Of a stretch of 64,000 bases of DNA, positions 53,578-63,030 are shown in pieces. The notes under the pieces were generated by a model. It had not been told where the DNA came from. It searched no databases and saw nothing but the letters and a program-made list of their open reading frames with translations. Source of the stretch: Acidobacteriota bacterium. GTDB taxonomy: Bacteria; Acidobacteriota; Terriglobia; Terriglobales; Acidobacteriaceae. Position 1 is the stretch's first letter, and every line of letters starts with the position of its first letter. The position numbers and the translations under genes are program-made. The stretch covers positions 1 to 64,000 of the forward strand of contig QIAM01000024.1 in the NCBI GenBank assembly GCA_003225555.1. The letters run 5' to 3'.

Positions 53578-54054
53578 TCAGGGAAGAAGGAAACGCAAGA
53601 GTTCCCCTTCCAACGCGACAGCGGACGGATCGTGCCGCGGGAGTACGTCCTTCCAGGCCGTCCAGGTTCGGGGAACCAGCCGGGTCTGGGGAGTGGGATT
53701 TTCCACCCAGCCGTCAGGAGTCTCTTCACGAAGAAAGACGCAAAAAGCCGGGCCACTGACGTCGACTACGGACTTCCACTCCAGCAGCGTCGCCTCCAAT
53801 CCTTCAGTGAGGGACTCACTGGGGTCGAGGCAGAGAATCCAGTCGCAGCGGGCGGACTGCAGGTACGACCCGGGCGAGGTTTCCGCTTTGAACGGGAAGA
53901 TATGCGCTCCATATTCGCGCGCGATCCGCGCAGTCGCATCTCGCGAGCCGTGGTCTACGATGATGATCTCATCACAGGCCCGCAACGTCTCCAGAGCGCG
54001 GCCCAGGCGCAGAGCGTCATTTTCCGTGTGCAGAACTGCTGTGACCGGGGGCAT
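53578..54054 (-). CDS. Short glycosyltransferase family 2-like protein
   Basis: 158 residues from ATG 54054. GT-A start: VTAVLHTENDALRLGRALET, CDEIIIVDHGSRDATARIAR, SARCDWILCLDPSESLTEGL (the nucleotide-sugar DxD position reads DPS). Only the N-terminal half of a normal GT2 is present, and the Asp pair is weak. It resembles the short WaaE/KdtX-type enzymes but lacks their C-terminus, so catalytic activity is doubtful. Confidence 0.7.
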   Translation of the reverse strand: MPPVTAVLHTENDALRLGRALETLRACDEIIIVDHGSRDATARIAREYGAHIFPFKAETSPGSYLQSARCDWILCLDPSESLTEGLEATLLEWKSVVDVSGPAFCVFLREETPDGWVENPTPQTRLVPRTWTAWKDVLPRHDPSAVALEGELLRFLLP

Positions 54055-54239
54055 GGAAGCCAAACGACGTACAAGAGTGTACGCGAATGCAGCTTCTGGG
54101 GGGGAGTAGTGATTCCTTAAGGTAGGGGTGGGGGGTCAGTGTCCGGCCGTTTGTTTGCAGGAGTTTCCCCGCCGGTTTCAGTTGGGAGAGTCAGGTTTGA
54201 CCGTCCCAAGGGACTGTGACAAACTGCTCGGGGCAATGT

Positions 54240-56231
54240 ATGGGGCGCGGCGAAGTCCCTGAAGCCCTCCTTGTTTGCCTTGCCCTGTGCGTCCTCTGTT
54301 CCTCACTTGGGACTCCGGCACTGGCTCAGCGCGGATCTCTGTCCAACCCTCCTCTTCCCGATCCGAGGAACGCTGAGGAAGTACTGCATGATCCCCATAG
54401 AATGGATTCTGTCACCACCTACCGCACCAATCCTGGAACTGCCGTAGTGCTGGTCACCGTGTTCGCGGAGAGCACAAAGAATCGTCTAGAACGCCAAGCT
54501 GTGGTGAAACTGCGGAAGGGAGGTACGGAGACCGCCATCTGGCAAACCACGGACGAGAGGTCACTGGCTGCCTTTACCAATATTGGTTTTGGAAATTACG
54601 AGATTGAAGTGAGTGCCGTCGGATATCTGAGCCTGCAAAAAGAGATGCCGGTCGGGGACTAGGTCCTACCCGCACAAGTGGAGATCGTTCTGCAAGGGGA
54701 TCCTGCGGCAGTAAGTCTGGAGGTGGCAGCGGCGATGCCCGGGAAGGCGCGAAAAGAGACCAAGCGAGCGGTCGCAGCGCTGAGGTCGGGAAATCTGCGC
54801 GATGCCGAGAAGCACCTTGACGTGGCTTACAACCTTGTTCCTTCAAGCCCGGACCTTAATTTCTTAATGGGATACTTGTACTTCCAGAAACGCGACTATG
54901 CGCAGGCCGGAAACTACCTGGGTACTGCCACCAACCTGCGACCTCATGATGTTCAGGCCCTCACTTTGCTGGGGAGAGTGAGCCTGGAGCGGGAGGACTA
55001 TCGTTCCGCCCGGTCAGCGCTGGAGCAGGCGCTGGAAGCTGATGCGGAGAACTGGCTGCCTCGGAACCTGCTTGCCGATAGCTACCTCAGGCAGCGGAAT
55101 TACGAGAAAGCCAGGGAACAAGCGGAACTCGCGATTACCAAAGGCAAGGGCAAGGCCAGTCCTGCGCAATTGGTTTTAGGACAAGCGCTGGTGGGACTCG
55201 GCCGAGATCAGGACGGGGTACGGGCACTGAATGCGTTTCTGCAGGACTGGCCGCACAATCCTCTCGCGCCGCAGGTCCGCTCTCTCATCGCGGAAGTCGA
55301 GCAGCGCAACTCAGGTCCCGTTCCAACCGCTCAAGGTAAAGTCTCCAGGCCCGTGATCGCGGTGCCAGAAGTGGACCCGCTCCGAGCTTTGGCTGAGCCC
55401 GAGTTGTCGGTGAAGCCCTGGCAGCCTGCAGGTATTGACGACGTCAAGCCGTCCTTGGCTGCCGGCGTAGCTTGTCCCATGGAGAAAGTGATCGAAGGGT
55501 CGGGTGAGCAGGTAAAACAGTTGGTCGACGATGTGACTCGGATTGCCGCGGTCGAAGACTTGCTCCACCAGTCACTCGACGAGATGGGAAACCCAATTCG
55601 CACCGAAACCCGCAAGTTCAATTACGTAGCGTCCTTTGAAGAACCTGAGCCGGGATTTATCGCGATTAGCGAGTATCGCGGGGAAGCCAACAGTTTGCAG
55701 GGTTATCCGGATGGGATTGCCAGTACGGGGTTCACAGCTCTGGCTCTAGTGTTTCATCCTCACATGCGCAACGACTTTGAAATGGTCTGTGAAGGCCTGG
55801 GTGAAAGGCAGGGGCAAGCAGCCTGGCTGGTGCACTTTCGGCAACGCGATGACCGTCCCAATCGTATTCACAGCTATAAGTTGGGCAATCGGGTGCTTCC
55901 AGTTGGGTTGAAGGGTCGAGCCTGGATTACCGCTGACAAGTCTCAGATTTTACGAATCGAGGCTGAACTGGTGAAATCGATGCCGGAGATTCGTCTGCTT
56001 AGTGAACATCAAATCGTCGATTACGGGCCGGTTCCATTTGCCAGGAAGAACACGAGCTTATGGCTGCCGAAGAGCGCCGAAATCTATTTCGAATTCCGAA
56101 AGCACCGTTATCACCGGCGTCACGGTTTCGATCATTACATGTTGTTCTCCGTGGACTCCCAGGAAAAGCGAAAAGAGCCGTCAAGCAAACCCACGGACAA
56201 GTCTGATAGTGCCGAGCCCGGGAAGCCGTAA
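54240..56231 (+). pseudogene. Exported TPR protein interrupted by an in-frame amber codon
   Basis: ATG 54240 starts a signal peptide (cut near PALAQ). A beta-rich carboxypeptidase-regulatory-like domain follows (VVLVTVFAESTKNRLERQAV, FGNYEIEVSAVGYLSLQKEM), ending at TAG 54660-54662. The same frame continues at once (VLPAQVEIVLQGDP) into TPRs (AEKHLDVAYNLVPSSPDLNF, YAQAGNYLGTATNLRPHDVQ, YRSARSALEQALEADAENWL), then a ~260-residue C-terminal domain (EKVIEGSGEQVKQLVDDVTR, LPKSAEIYFEFRKHRYHRRH). One long gene split by a single stop; the downstream part could restart at GTG 54678. Point mutation, readthrough or sequencing error. Confidence 0.75.
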
Positions 56232-56329
56232 AACGGAAGCGCCTGCGAATCTCGTTTTCTTCCTCATAATTTGCTTGTCCATGCTAGGATTTGGGCCGAT
56301 CAAAAGCGCTCGAGTTACGGAGAACACGC

Positions 56330-57007
56330 ATGGCGCACGTCACTACGCCCGCTCCTGTGGGGGCATTGATTGAGTCGAGCAAGGCCACACTGATTGCAAA
56401 AAGTCTGGCCTGGGTTGGAATTGTTGGCCTGGCGGTCGGATTTATCCTCAAGTACGTCTTCCACTATTACCTGCATTACGATCAAGCATCATTCAACCCC
56501 TACTGGCCCCGGCGTGGCGGGCTGCTGCTTCACATCAGCGGCGGAATGCTGGCCTTGGTCACCGGACCCTGGCAGTTCTGGACGGGACTGCGCATGAAGC
56601 ACATGCAGGTGCACCGCTGGACAGGGAGACTGTTTCTTCTGGGTGCGGCTATGGGAGTGGTTGGGGCCGCCTATCTGGCCTTCACCACGACTTTTGGCTG
56701 GGCCTTTGCGACAGGTCTGATCGGGTTGGCCTGCGCCTGGGCCGGCACCTGTGCAATGGCGTATTACGCGATCCGCAGAGGCCTAGTCCAGATGCACAAG
56801 GAGTGGATGATCCGTGCCTACGTGGTGACCTATGCCTTCGTGACTTTCCGCGTGTTCAGCGATTACGGAGCGATTTCGCGCCTGCAGCCTGCCATCGATG
56901 TGAACGTGACATTGAGTTGGGTATGCTGGGTGGTGCCGCTGTGCATCACCGAACTTGTTCTCCAATTGCGGCAGATGTGGAGGTCCGTCGCCACGGAAGC
57001 GCCATGA
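56330..57007 (+). CDS. DUF2306-type integral membrane protein
   Basis: 225 residues from ATG 56330 (SD acggaga). Six to seven helices with the DUF2306 pattern: RRGGLLLHISGGMLALVTGP, WQFWTGLRMKHMQVHRWTGR (His-rich, possibly haem or metal binding) and RGLVQMHKEWMIRAYVVTYA. Family function is unknown; the fold recalls cytochrome b561-like proteins. Overlaps the next gene (ATGA), so the two are translated together. Confidence 0.85.
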   Translation: MAHVTTPAPVGALIESSKATLIAKSLAWVGIVGLAVGFILKYVFHYYLHYDQASFNPYWPRRGGLLLHISGGMLALVTGPWQFWTGLRMKHMQVHRWTGRLFLLGAAMGVVGAAYLAFTTTFGWAFATGLIGLACAWAGTCAMAYYAIRRGLVQMHKEWMIRAYVVTYAFVTFRVFSDYGAISRLQPAIDVNVTLSWVCWVVPLCITELVLQLRQMWRSVATEAP

Positions 57008-57489
57008 GTACTGTCCCGGCCCCTCAGCCATCCCCGAGTTTTCTGCTGCCTAAGAAACGATCCAAGACCAAACGGCCGATCGCAGGTACGATGATTGGCG
57101 TCGTTGCGGTCATCGTGCTGTGGAACTGCGGCAAGAGCACGTACCACAACTATCGCTTGTCCGGCGCGGCTGTCGACCATTTCCATCAACTCCTGAACCA
57201 AGGAGATTTCGAGACGATCTATGGCGAGACTACCGAGGGATTTCGACGTGCCGGGTCCCGCGACGATGAAATCAAGTTCTTCGCCATGGTCCATCAGAAG
57301 ATGGGCAACGCCGGAACGATGAGCCCAAAGGGATTTCACATCAACTGGCAAAATGGTGTGCTGTCGGTGAACCAGTTGTTCGACACGCAGTTCGCGCGGG
57401 GGCAAGCGCAGGAAGGCTTCATCTGGTTCATCGAACACGACCAGGCTCGCTTGCAAACTTACCGCATTGATTCGCCCAATCTCCGCTGA
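57004..57489 (+). CDS. Membrane-anchored small protein (DUF4019-like)
   Basis: 161 residues; ATG overlaps the preceding stop. A basic, Pro-rich N-terminus (LLPKKRSKTKRPIAG) and one membrane helix (TMIGVVAVIVLWNC) precede a soluble domain (AAVDHFHQLLNQGDFETIYG, FFAMVHQKMGNAGTMSPKGF, GFIWFIEHDQARLQTYRIDS) that resembles the DUF4019/DUF3887 NTF2-like group. Function unknown; coupled to the DUF2306 protein. Confidence 0.72.
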   Translation: MSTVPAPQPSPSFLLPKKRSKTKRPIAGTMIGVVAVIVLWNCGKSTYHNYRLSGAAVDHFHQLLNQGDFETIYGETTEGFRRAGSRDDEIKFFAMVHQKMGNAGTMSPKGFHINWQNGVLSVNQLFDTQFARGQAQEGFIWFIEHDQARLQTYRIDSPNLR

Positions 57490-57537
57490 ACACAGGGCGC
57501 GTAGTATCCTAGATATTGCTTCCCGGAGATTGCTTCC

Positions 57538-58659
57538 ATGCTACTTCACGGTATTTTCCCTCCCATTACGACGCCGTTTTATCCCGACGGCAACGTGTAC
57601 TTCAAAAAGCTCGAACATAACGTGGAACAGTACTCGCGCACGCCCATGGCGGGCATTGTGGTACTCGGGTCGACGGGCGAAGCGATCATGCTCTCCGATC
57701 AGGAACGCCGTGATGTCCTGAAGGTCGCCCGCGAAGCCACTGCGCCGAACAAGGTCCTGATTGCCGGCACCGGAATCGAGTCGGCCATCGAGACTCTGCG
57801 GCTTACTGAATACGCCGCCGAACTGGGATACGACGTGGCCATGGTACGCACTCCGCACTATTACAAGAAGCAGATGCTGCCGGCCAACATGCTCGCGTTT
57901 TATCGCACGGTGGCGGATCGTTCGCCGCTACCGGTGATCATCTACAACTTCCCGCAAGCAACCGGCTATGACATGCCGGCTGAGTTGGTGATCGAACTGG
58001 CCGAGCATCCCAATCTGATCGGGATTAAGGAATCGAGCGGCGATGTGGAGAAGGTCCGCAAGATGGTTGCGGCAACGCGACACGTCAAGCGCAGCGCCAC
58101 GGTTACCGAGACTTTCGATGCAGTCACACCGCGGATGCTTGCCGCCGCCAGCGCAGGTTCCGAGAATGGGCACATGGTCCCAGTGGGAGTCTTGGCAGGG
58201 AGCGCGGAGTCGCCCTCGTTGTCCCGCAACGAAGGGGGTAACGCTGGTCGACCCAGTACTTCGAAGGCGTCCTCTTCTGTGGTGACGATGGTCGGGAGTC
58301 TGAAAACGCGGCAAAAAGACGTTGGCTTCCAGGTGTTGGTGGGAGCGGCGCACAAGCTGCATCCTTCGCTCGATGCGGGTTCAGTGGGCGCAATCCTCGC
58401 CTTCGCCTGCGCAGCTCCAACGGCCTGCTATGAGATTTACGCCGCCTGCAAAGAGGGCGATGCAGAACTAGCCAGTCTGAAACAGGAACGTATTGCTGCT
58501 GCGGCGCAGCGCGTCGGTGGCGAGATGGGGATTCCCGGCCTCAAGCATGCCATCGACTTCAACGGCTACTTCGGCGGCCCGGCGCGGCTGCCCTTGCTGC
58601 CGCTGACCGCGGATCTGAAGGCGGAAGTTGAGAGCCTGCTGGCGGACATTCGAAACTGA
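57538..58659 (+). CDS. Dihydrodipicolinate synthase-family aldolase with variable insert
   Basis: 373 residues, longer than the usual ~295. DapA/NAL barrel: GIFPPITTPFYPDGNVYFKK, GIVVLGSTGEAIMLSDQERR, PLPVIIYNFPQATGYDMPAE (catalytic Tyr) and NLIGIKESSGD (Schiff-base Lys). Between ATVTETFDAVTPRML and KDVGFQVLVGAAHKLHPSL lies an extra ~45 residues rich in Ser/Gly whose DNA contains a hairpin (ccctcgttg/caacgaaggg). A variable loop at this place is, I think, typical of this subfamily. Pyruvate or other 2-keto acid aldolase; not clearly the lysine-pathway DapA. Confidence 0.88.
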   Translation: MLLHGIFPPITTPFYPDGNVYFKKLEHNVEQYSRTPMAGIVVLGSTGEAIMLSDQERRDVLKVAREATAPNKVLIAGTGIESAIETLRLTEYAAELGYDVAMVRTPHYYKKQMLPANMLAFYRTVADRSPLPVIIYNFPQATGYDMPAELVIELAEHPNLIGIKESSGDVEKVRKMVAATRHVKRSATVTETFDAVTPRMLAAASAGSENGHMVPVGVLAGSAESPSLSRNEGGNAGRPSTSKASSSVVTMVGSLKTRQKDVGFQVLVGAAHKLHPSLDAGSVGAILAFACAAPTACYEIYAACKEGDAELASLKQERIAAAAQRVGGEMGIPGLKHAIDFNGYFGGPARLPLLPLTADLKAEVESLLADIRN

Positions 58660-58746
58660 AGCCCGGGACCGGACTAGTTTCCTAGATACGGTCCTTATTC
58701 CTGACCATGCCAAGTGCCTGGTCCGGCATGCTATATTCGCTCGACC

Positions 58747-59988
58747 GTGGCCTCCTCCGACCTTCATCCTCGCTCCGCGCTGATCGTCCTAACCGCGCTC
58801 AACCTGCTGAACTATGCGGACCGCAACGTGCTGTTCGCGGTGCAGCCGCTGGTGCAAGATGAATTCCATCTGACGAAAGAGCAGATCGGATTCCTCACCA
58901 GCGCCTTCCTCGGGTTCTACGTGCTGGCTGCTCCGTTCGTCGGCCCGCTCGCCGATCGTTATTCCCGCAAGCTCATCATCGCGCTCGGAGCCATGTTCTG
59001 GAGCGGCCTGACGCTGCTCACGGCAGTCACGCATAACTATACGGAGCTGCTGGTTCGGCACACTCTGGTCGGTGTCGGCGAGGCCACATTCGTCACCATC
59101 GCGCCGACCTTCGTGGCCGATCTTTTCGCGGAAGACAGGCGTGGGCGCATTCTGGGCGTTTTCTACCTGGCGATTCCGGTAGGATCGGCGGCGGGATACT
59201 TATTGGGAGGCTATCTGGCTCCGCACCATGGCTGGCGCTTCCCGTTCTATATCGCTGCTGTTCCGGGCTTCCTGCTGGCGATCGCGGTGCTGTTCCTGAA
59301 GGAGCCGGAGCGCGGGCAGTTCGACTCTCTCGCGGAGACTCCGGAGCGCGGCACGATTCTGGGCATAGCGCGCAACCCGGCGTTCCTCACGGCAACCCTC
59401 GGCATGGCCGCGATGACGTACTCTCTCGGCGGTATCCAGGTATGGATGCCTCAGTTCTTGTACAGCGAACGCGGCTATTCTCTGCAAGCGGCGAATCTCA
59501 CTTTCGGGATGGTCATCGTGATCGATGGGATCGTGGCCTCGCTGGCGGGCGGCTGGCTGGGCGACTATCTGTTGCGGCGGATGAAAGGCGCCTACTACCT
59601 GGTTTCCGCCGCCAGCATGCTGCTGGGGGTTCCGGTGATGATTGTGGCGCTGTTCGTGAAAGGAAGTATCATGCTGCCCGCGATCGGGTTGGCAGCTTTC
59701 TTTCTCTTGCTGAACACAGCACCGCTGAACGCGGCAGTCATCAATTCGGTTGGGGCCCACATCCGCGCGACCGCGATTTCGGTAAACATCCTCGTGATTC
59801 ACTGTCTCGGCGACGTGCTTTCGCCCACGATGATGGGATGGGTGGCCGACAGGCGGTCGCTGCAATCTGCTTTCGTGCTGCCAGTGATCGCCATGGTCAT
59901 CTCTTCTGCCATACTGTTCTACGGGATGAAGTTTGCGCCGCAAATACAAATCGGAGCGCGCGCCCCAGTCGAGGCAGGGAAGACCTAA
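58747..59988 (+). CDS. Major facilitator superfamily transporter (spinster-like)
   Basis: 413 residues, 12 helices. The first helix (LTALNLLNYADRNVLFAVQP) and loop PLADRYSRKLIIALGAMFWS, RHTLVGVGEATFVTIAPTFV and AEDRRGRILGVFYLAIPVGS follow the spinster/Spns group. No ATG fits; GTG 58747 gives a short normal N-terminus (GTG 58714 is the alternative). Substrate unknown. Lies 87 bp after the aldolase gene and 6 bp before the next, so probably one transcription unit. Confidence 0.92.
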   Translation: MASSDLHPRSALIVLTALNLLNYADRNVLFAVQPLVQDEFHLTKEQIGFLTSAFLGFYVLAAPFVGPLADRYSRKLIIALGAMFWSGLTLLTAVTHNYTELLVRHTLVGVGEATFVTIAPTFVADLFAEDRRGRILGVFYLAIPVGSAAGYLLGGYLAPHHGWRFPFYIAAVPGFLLAIAVLFLKEPERGQFDSLAETPERGTILGIARNPAFLTATLGMAAMTYSLGGIQVWMPQFLYSERGYSLQAANLTFGMVIVIDGIVASLAGGWLGDYLLRRMKGAYYLVSAASMLLGVPVMIVALFVKGSIMLPAIGLAAFFLLLNTAPLNAAVINSVGAHIRATAISVNILVIHCLGDVLSPTMMGWVADRRSLQSAFVLPVIAMVISSAILFYGMKFAPQIQIGARAPVEAGKT

Positions 59989-59994
59989 GGCCGG

Positions 59995-61215
59995 ATGCAT
60001 TACTTTCACTGGATCGCGGGCACGATTCTTGCTCTTGCTTGGTTTTCTCGCATTGTTGACGCCGCTCTCGGCATGCCCCACGTTGCCGATGTTTCCCGTC
60101 CGGAATGGGACCGCAATCCCGTGGCTCCCAGTGGGAATCCGCGGGTTTCGATTATTGTCCCAGCACGGAATGAGGAAGAAGCTATTGAGCAAGCCCTGGG
60201 CACTCTACTTGCGCTCGATTACGACAACTACGAAGTGATCGCGGTCAACGACCGGTCGACCGATCGCACGGGCGAGATTATGGAACGGATCGCGCAGAAT
60301 CCCCACTTCTCGCAAAAGACGCGAGAAATGGGGCACCCAGGCTCGAATTTGGGGGGCCCGATCTTGCAGGTGATTCATCACGACGAACTGCCTTCGGGAT
60401 GGCTGGGGAAGACTCACGCTATGTGGACGGCTGCGAATCAGGCCACCGGCGATTGGCTACTCTTCACCGACGCGGATGTGCTATTCAAGCCCGACTCGCT
60501 GCGACGTGCTCTCGTCTATGCGGAGTCAGTTCCCGCCGATCATGTTGTCTTGTTTCCGCAGATGATCATGAAGCGTCCGGGCGAGTCCATGATGATCGCG
60601 TTCTTCCAGACTATGTTTACCTTCGGACATCGCCCCTGGAAGGTTGCCGACCCCAGCACCGACGATCACATGGGAGTAGGCGCGTTCAACATGATCCGAC
60701 GCAAGGTCTACGAATCGGTCGGTACCTATGAAGCGCTGCGCATGGAAGTGCTCGACGACATGAAGCTTGGCAAGGTGGTGAAGAAGGCGGGCTTCGCCCA
60801 GCGCAACGTCTTCGGCGGTGACCTGATTTCTCTGCGCTGGGCGCATGGCGCGATGGGCGTGGTGAACAATCTCACTAAGAATTTCTTTGCGGTGCTGTCA
60901 TTTCAGTGGCCGCGGACGGTTGTCTCGGCTGTGGGACTGGCATTCCTTAACCTCACGCCGTTTCTAGGAATCTGGTTCGCTCATGGTTGGGAACGCGTTC
61001 CCTATGCCATCGCCTTACTCTCCATATTCCTTATCTATCTGGGGATGTCGTGGCGCTCGGCGGTTCCGATCTATTACTTCTTTCTGCATCCTGTCAGCTC
61101 GGTGCTGTTCATCTATACCTTGCTGCGCTCCATGCTTCTGACGCTTTGGAACGACGGCATTGTCTGGCGCGGGACGAAGTATCCGCTGGAAGATTTACGC
61201 AAGGGTATGGTGTGA
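59995..61215 (+). CDS. Membrane glycosyltransferase family 2 (HpnB-like)
   Basis: 406 residues. An N-terminal helix, then GT-A: RVSIIVPARNEEEAIEQALG, YEVIAVNDRSTDRTGEIMER, DWLLFTDADVLFKPDSLRRA (DAD metal site), GAFNMIRRKVYESVGTYEAL and EVLDDMKLGKVVKKAGF (base-like ED); three or four C-terminal helices. The ASLHEVLDD-type layout matches hopene-associated HpnB and other processive-type membrane GT2s. Hopanoid link is unproven; no hpn genes are in the window. Confidence 0.9.
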   Translation: MHYFHWIAGTILALAWFSRIVDAALGMPHVADVSRPEWDRNPVAPSGNPRVSIIVPARNEEEAIEQALGTLLALDYDNYEVIAVNDRSTDRTGEIMERIAQNPHFSQKTREMGHPGSNLGGPILQVIHHDELPSGWLGKTHAMWTAANQATGDWLLFTDADVLFKPDSLRRALVYAESVPADHVVLFPQMIMKRPGESMMIAFFQTMFTFGHRPWKVADPSTDDHMGVGAFNMIRRKVYESVGTYEALRMEVLDDMKLGKVVKKAGFAQRNVFGGDLISLRWAHGAMGVVNNLTKNFFAVLSFQWPRTVVSAVGLAFLNLTPFLGIWFAHGWERVPYAIALLSIFLIYLGMSWRSAVPIYYFFLHPVSSVLFIYTLLRSMLLTLWNDGIVWRGTKYPLEDLRKGMV

Positions 61216-61245
61216 GCAAATCATTCATCGTTGTAGGCTTCTGCG

Positions 61246-62382
61246 ATGGCCATACCCACGCACGATGTCTCTTTCATTTTCGTTGAACTGGGCGCGGCCA
61301 TCGTGGGCCTGGCGATTCTGGCCAGACTGGCGAACCGCTGGGGCTTTTCCGCAATCCCTCTCTATTTGATCGCGGGTCTTGCTTTCGGAAACGGTGGCCT
61401 CGCGCCTCTCCACTTCAGCTCAGAGTTTATTCGGGTCGGCGGCGAAATCGGTGTGCTCCTGCTGCTATTCATGCTGGGCATGGAGTACAGCGGGGACGAA
61501 CTGAAAACCAGTCTTCGGCGGGGCCTTACCGCGGGCCTGTTGGATTTTGTGCTGAACTTCACGCCCGGACTGGCTGCCGGCTTTCTTCTCGGTTGGTCAG
61601 CACTGGCCAGCATGCTGCTGGGTGGCGTCACTTACATCTCATCCTCGGGAGTCGTCGCCAAAGTGCTTTCCGAAGTAGGGCGTCTGAACAATCCAGAGAC
61701 ACAGCTGGTCCTCTCAGTGCTGGTGCTGGAGGATCTGGCGATGGCCGTCTACCTGCCGCTCGTGGGTGTGCTGCTTCTGGGCGGCGGACCGGGCAAGATT
61801 GCAATTGCGATCCTGATTGCCATCGTCACGGTCGCTATGGTGCTGATCGTAGCGGTTCGTTATGGCCATTCATTGAGCCGTTTCGTCGCTCACGAGTCCG
61901 ACGAGATTATTCTGCTTACAACGTTCGGAACTGTTCTGCTCGTGGCGGGTATTGCGCAGCGCCTGCACGTTTCGGCAGCAATCGGCGCGTTTCTGGTCGG
62001 AATCGCCGTATCCGGTCCGATTGCCGAGCAGTCGCGACGACTTCTCGCCCCGCTCCGCGACTTGTTCGCTGCCACGTTCTTTTTCTTCTTCGGCCTGCAG
62101 ATTGCGCCAAGTTCACTGCTCCCTGCTGTGCGTATGGCTGCCGGACTGGCGGCAATCACAGCTGCGACCAAGGTCCTGGCCGGATATCTGGCGGGACGCA
62201 GCGCTGGCATTGAGAGCAAAGCGGCTTTGCGAGCAGGAATAATCCTGGTTCCACGGGGCGAGTTCTCCATTGTGATCGCAGGTCTGGGGGCTGCGATCGA
62301 ACCTGCGCTGGGTCCGCTCTCAGCTGGCTACGTGCTTCTGCTGGCGATCCTCGGCCCATTGCTGGTGCGCATCGTGAAATGA
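61246..62382 (+). CDS. Cation:proton antiporter (CPA2/KefB type), membrane domain only
   Basis: 378 residues, about 12 helices: LIAGLAFGNGGLAPLHFSSE, GEIGVLLLLFMLGMEYSGDE, GGVTYISSSGVVAKVLSEVG, VLEDLAMAVYLPLVGVLLLG and HVSAAIGAFLVGIAVSGPIA. The ExD motif VLSVLVLEDLA is the CPA2 ion site. The TrkA/RCK nucleotide-binding domain of KefB/KefC is absent. Sodium or potassium/proton exchange at the cytoplasmic membrane. Starts 30 bp after the GT2 gene. Confidence 0.93.
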   Translation: MAIPTHDVSFIFVELGAAIVGLAILARLANRWGFSAIPLYLIAGLAFGNGGLAPLHFSSEFIRVGGEIGVLLLLFMLGMEYSGDELKTSLRRGLTAGLLDFVLNFTPGLAAGFLLGWSALASMLLGGVTYISSSGVVAKVLSEVGRLNNPETQLVLSVLVLEDLAMAVYLPLVGVLLLGGGPGKIAIAILIAIVTVAMVLIVAVRYGHSLSRFVAHESDEIILLTTFGTVLLVAGIAQRLHVSAAIGAFLVGIAVSGPIAEQSRRLLAPLRDLFAATFFFFFGLQIAPSSLLPAVRMAAGLAAITAATKVLAGYLAGRSAGIESKAALRAGIILVPRGEFSIVIAGLGAAIEPALGPLSAGYVLLLAILGPLLVRIVK

Positions 62383-62407
62383 GCCACCCAGGTCGAACAG
62401 CGTTGGC

Positions 62408-62881
62408 TTACTCAGGCGGGTTGTCGCCCTCGACGTTGTTGCCGTAGGTCGCGCTGGTCGACCGTTTGGCCTTGTGCTTCTTTGGTTTCCGGGATGGGTG
62501 CAGGCGTCCCGCGCTGTAGTGCCCGCGATTGTCGACGTCATAGTTCTTGGGCAGCGGTGGAATCATGGCGGCTCCGCCTCTGAGCTGCGAAATCCGCTTC
62601 AGGATGATCTCCGGCCTCCCGTCGTAGAGCTTTACGGCTCCGTTAACTTCGATTGTGCGGCCTGCCAGTTGGCGTACGTCTCCGACATCCTTCAGGTCAG
62701 AAGGGAAGACCACAACAGTAAACGGGCACGCCGCATGATCTTCACAGAAGTCGACGAAGTGAACGCCCTTGTTTCCGATCTTTACTCGCAAAACTTTGCC
62801 GGTCACGCATTTGGTTTCCCCGATATGCTGGCTGGCTTCGTGGATGGGAATACAGTCAGAGGCGGCGGAGAGAACAGACAA
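62408..62881 (-). CDS. Exported OB-fold protein (N-terminus uncertain)
   Basis: 157 residues from a TTG. Core ETKCVTGKVLRVKIGNKGVH, CPFTVVVFPSDLKDVGDV, RQLAGRTIEVNGAVKLYDGR is a YdeI/OB-fold nucleic-acid-binding-like barrel, with a basic tail (SRKPKKHKAKRS). In-frame codons further upstream read LGQNLLLVVAVCGLSVLSAA, a clear signal peptide, but have no start; a single missing base after the ATG at about 62917 would join MR to KLGQNLL. So the real gene probably begins near 62917 with a frameshift, or starts at TTG. Confidence 0.7.
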   Translation of the reverse strand: MSVLSAASDCIPIHEASQHIGETKCVTGKVLRVKIGNKGVHFVDFCEDHAACPFTVVVFPSDLKDVGDVRQLAGRTIEVNGAVKLYDGRPEIILKRISQLRGGAAMIPPLPKNYDVDNRGHYSAGRLHPSRKPKKHKAKRSTSATYGNNVEGDNPPE

Positions 62882-63030
62882 TCCGCAAACCGCGACAACG
62901 AGTAGCAGATTCTGTCCCAGCTTCTCATCCGGTCATTCTACGAACGCGACAGCGATGAGCCTGTGACGAAATGCAAGAATCCTGCAAAGAGTCCCAATGT
63001 GAAACTCCCCGTCACAATTCCGGCGACACG

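Noticed and set aside
59200..60192. Minus-strand reading frame opposite the MFS and GT2 genes
   Set aside because: His/Arg-rich antisense translation with no domain and no SD.
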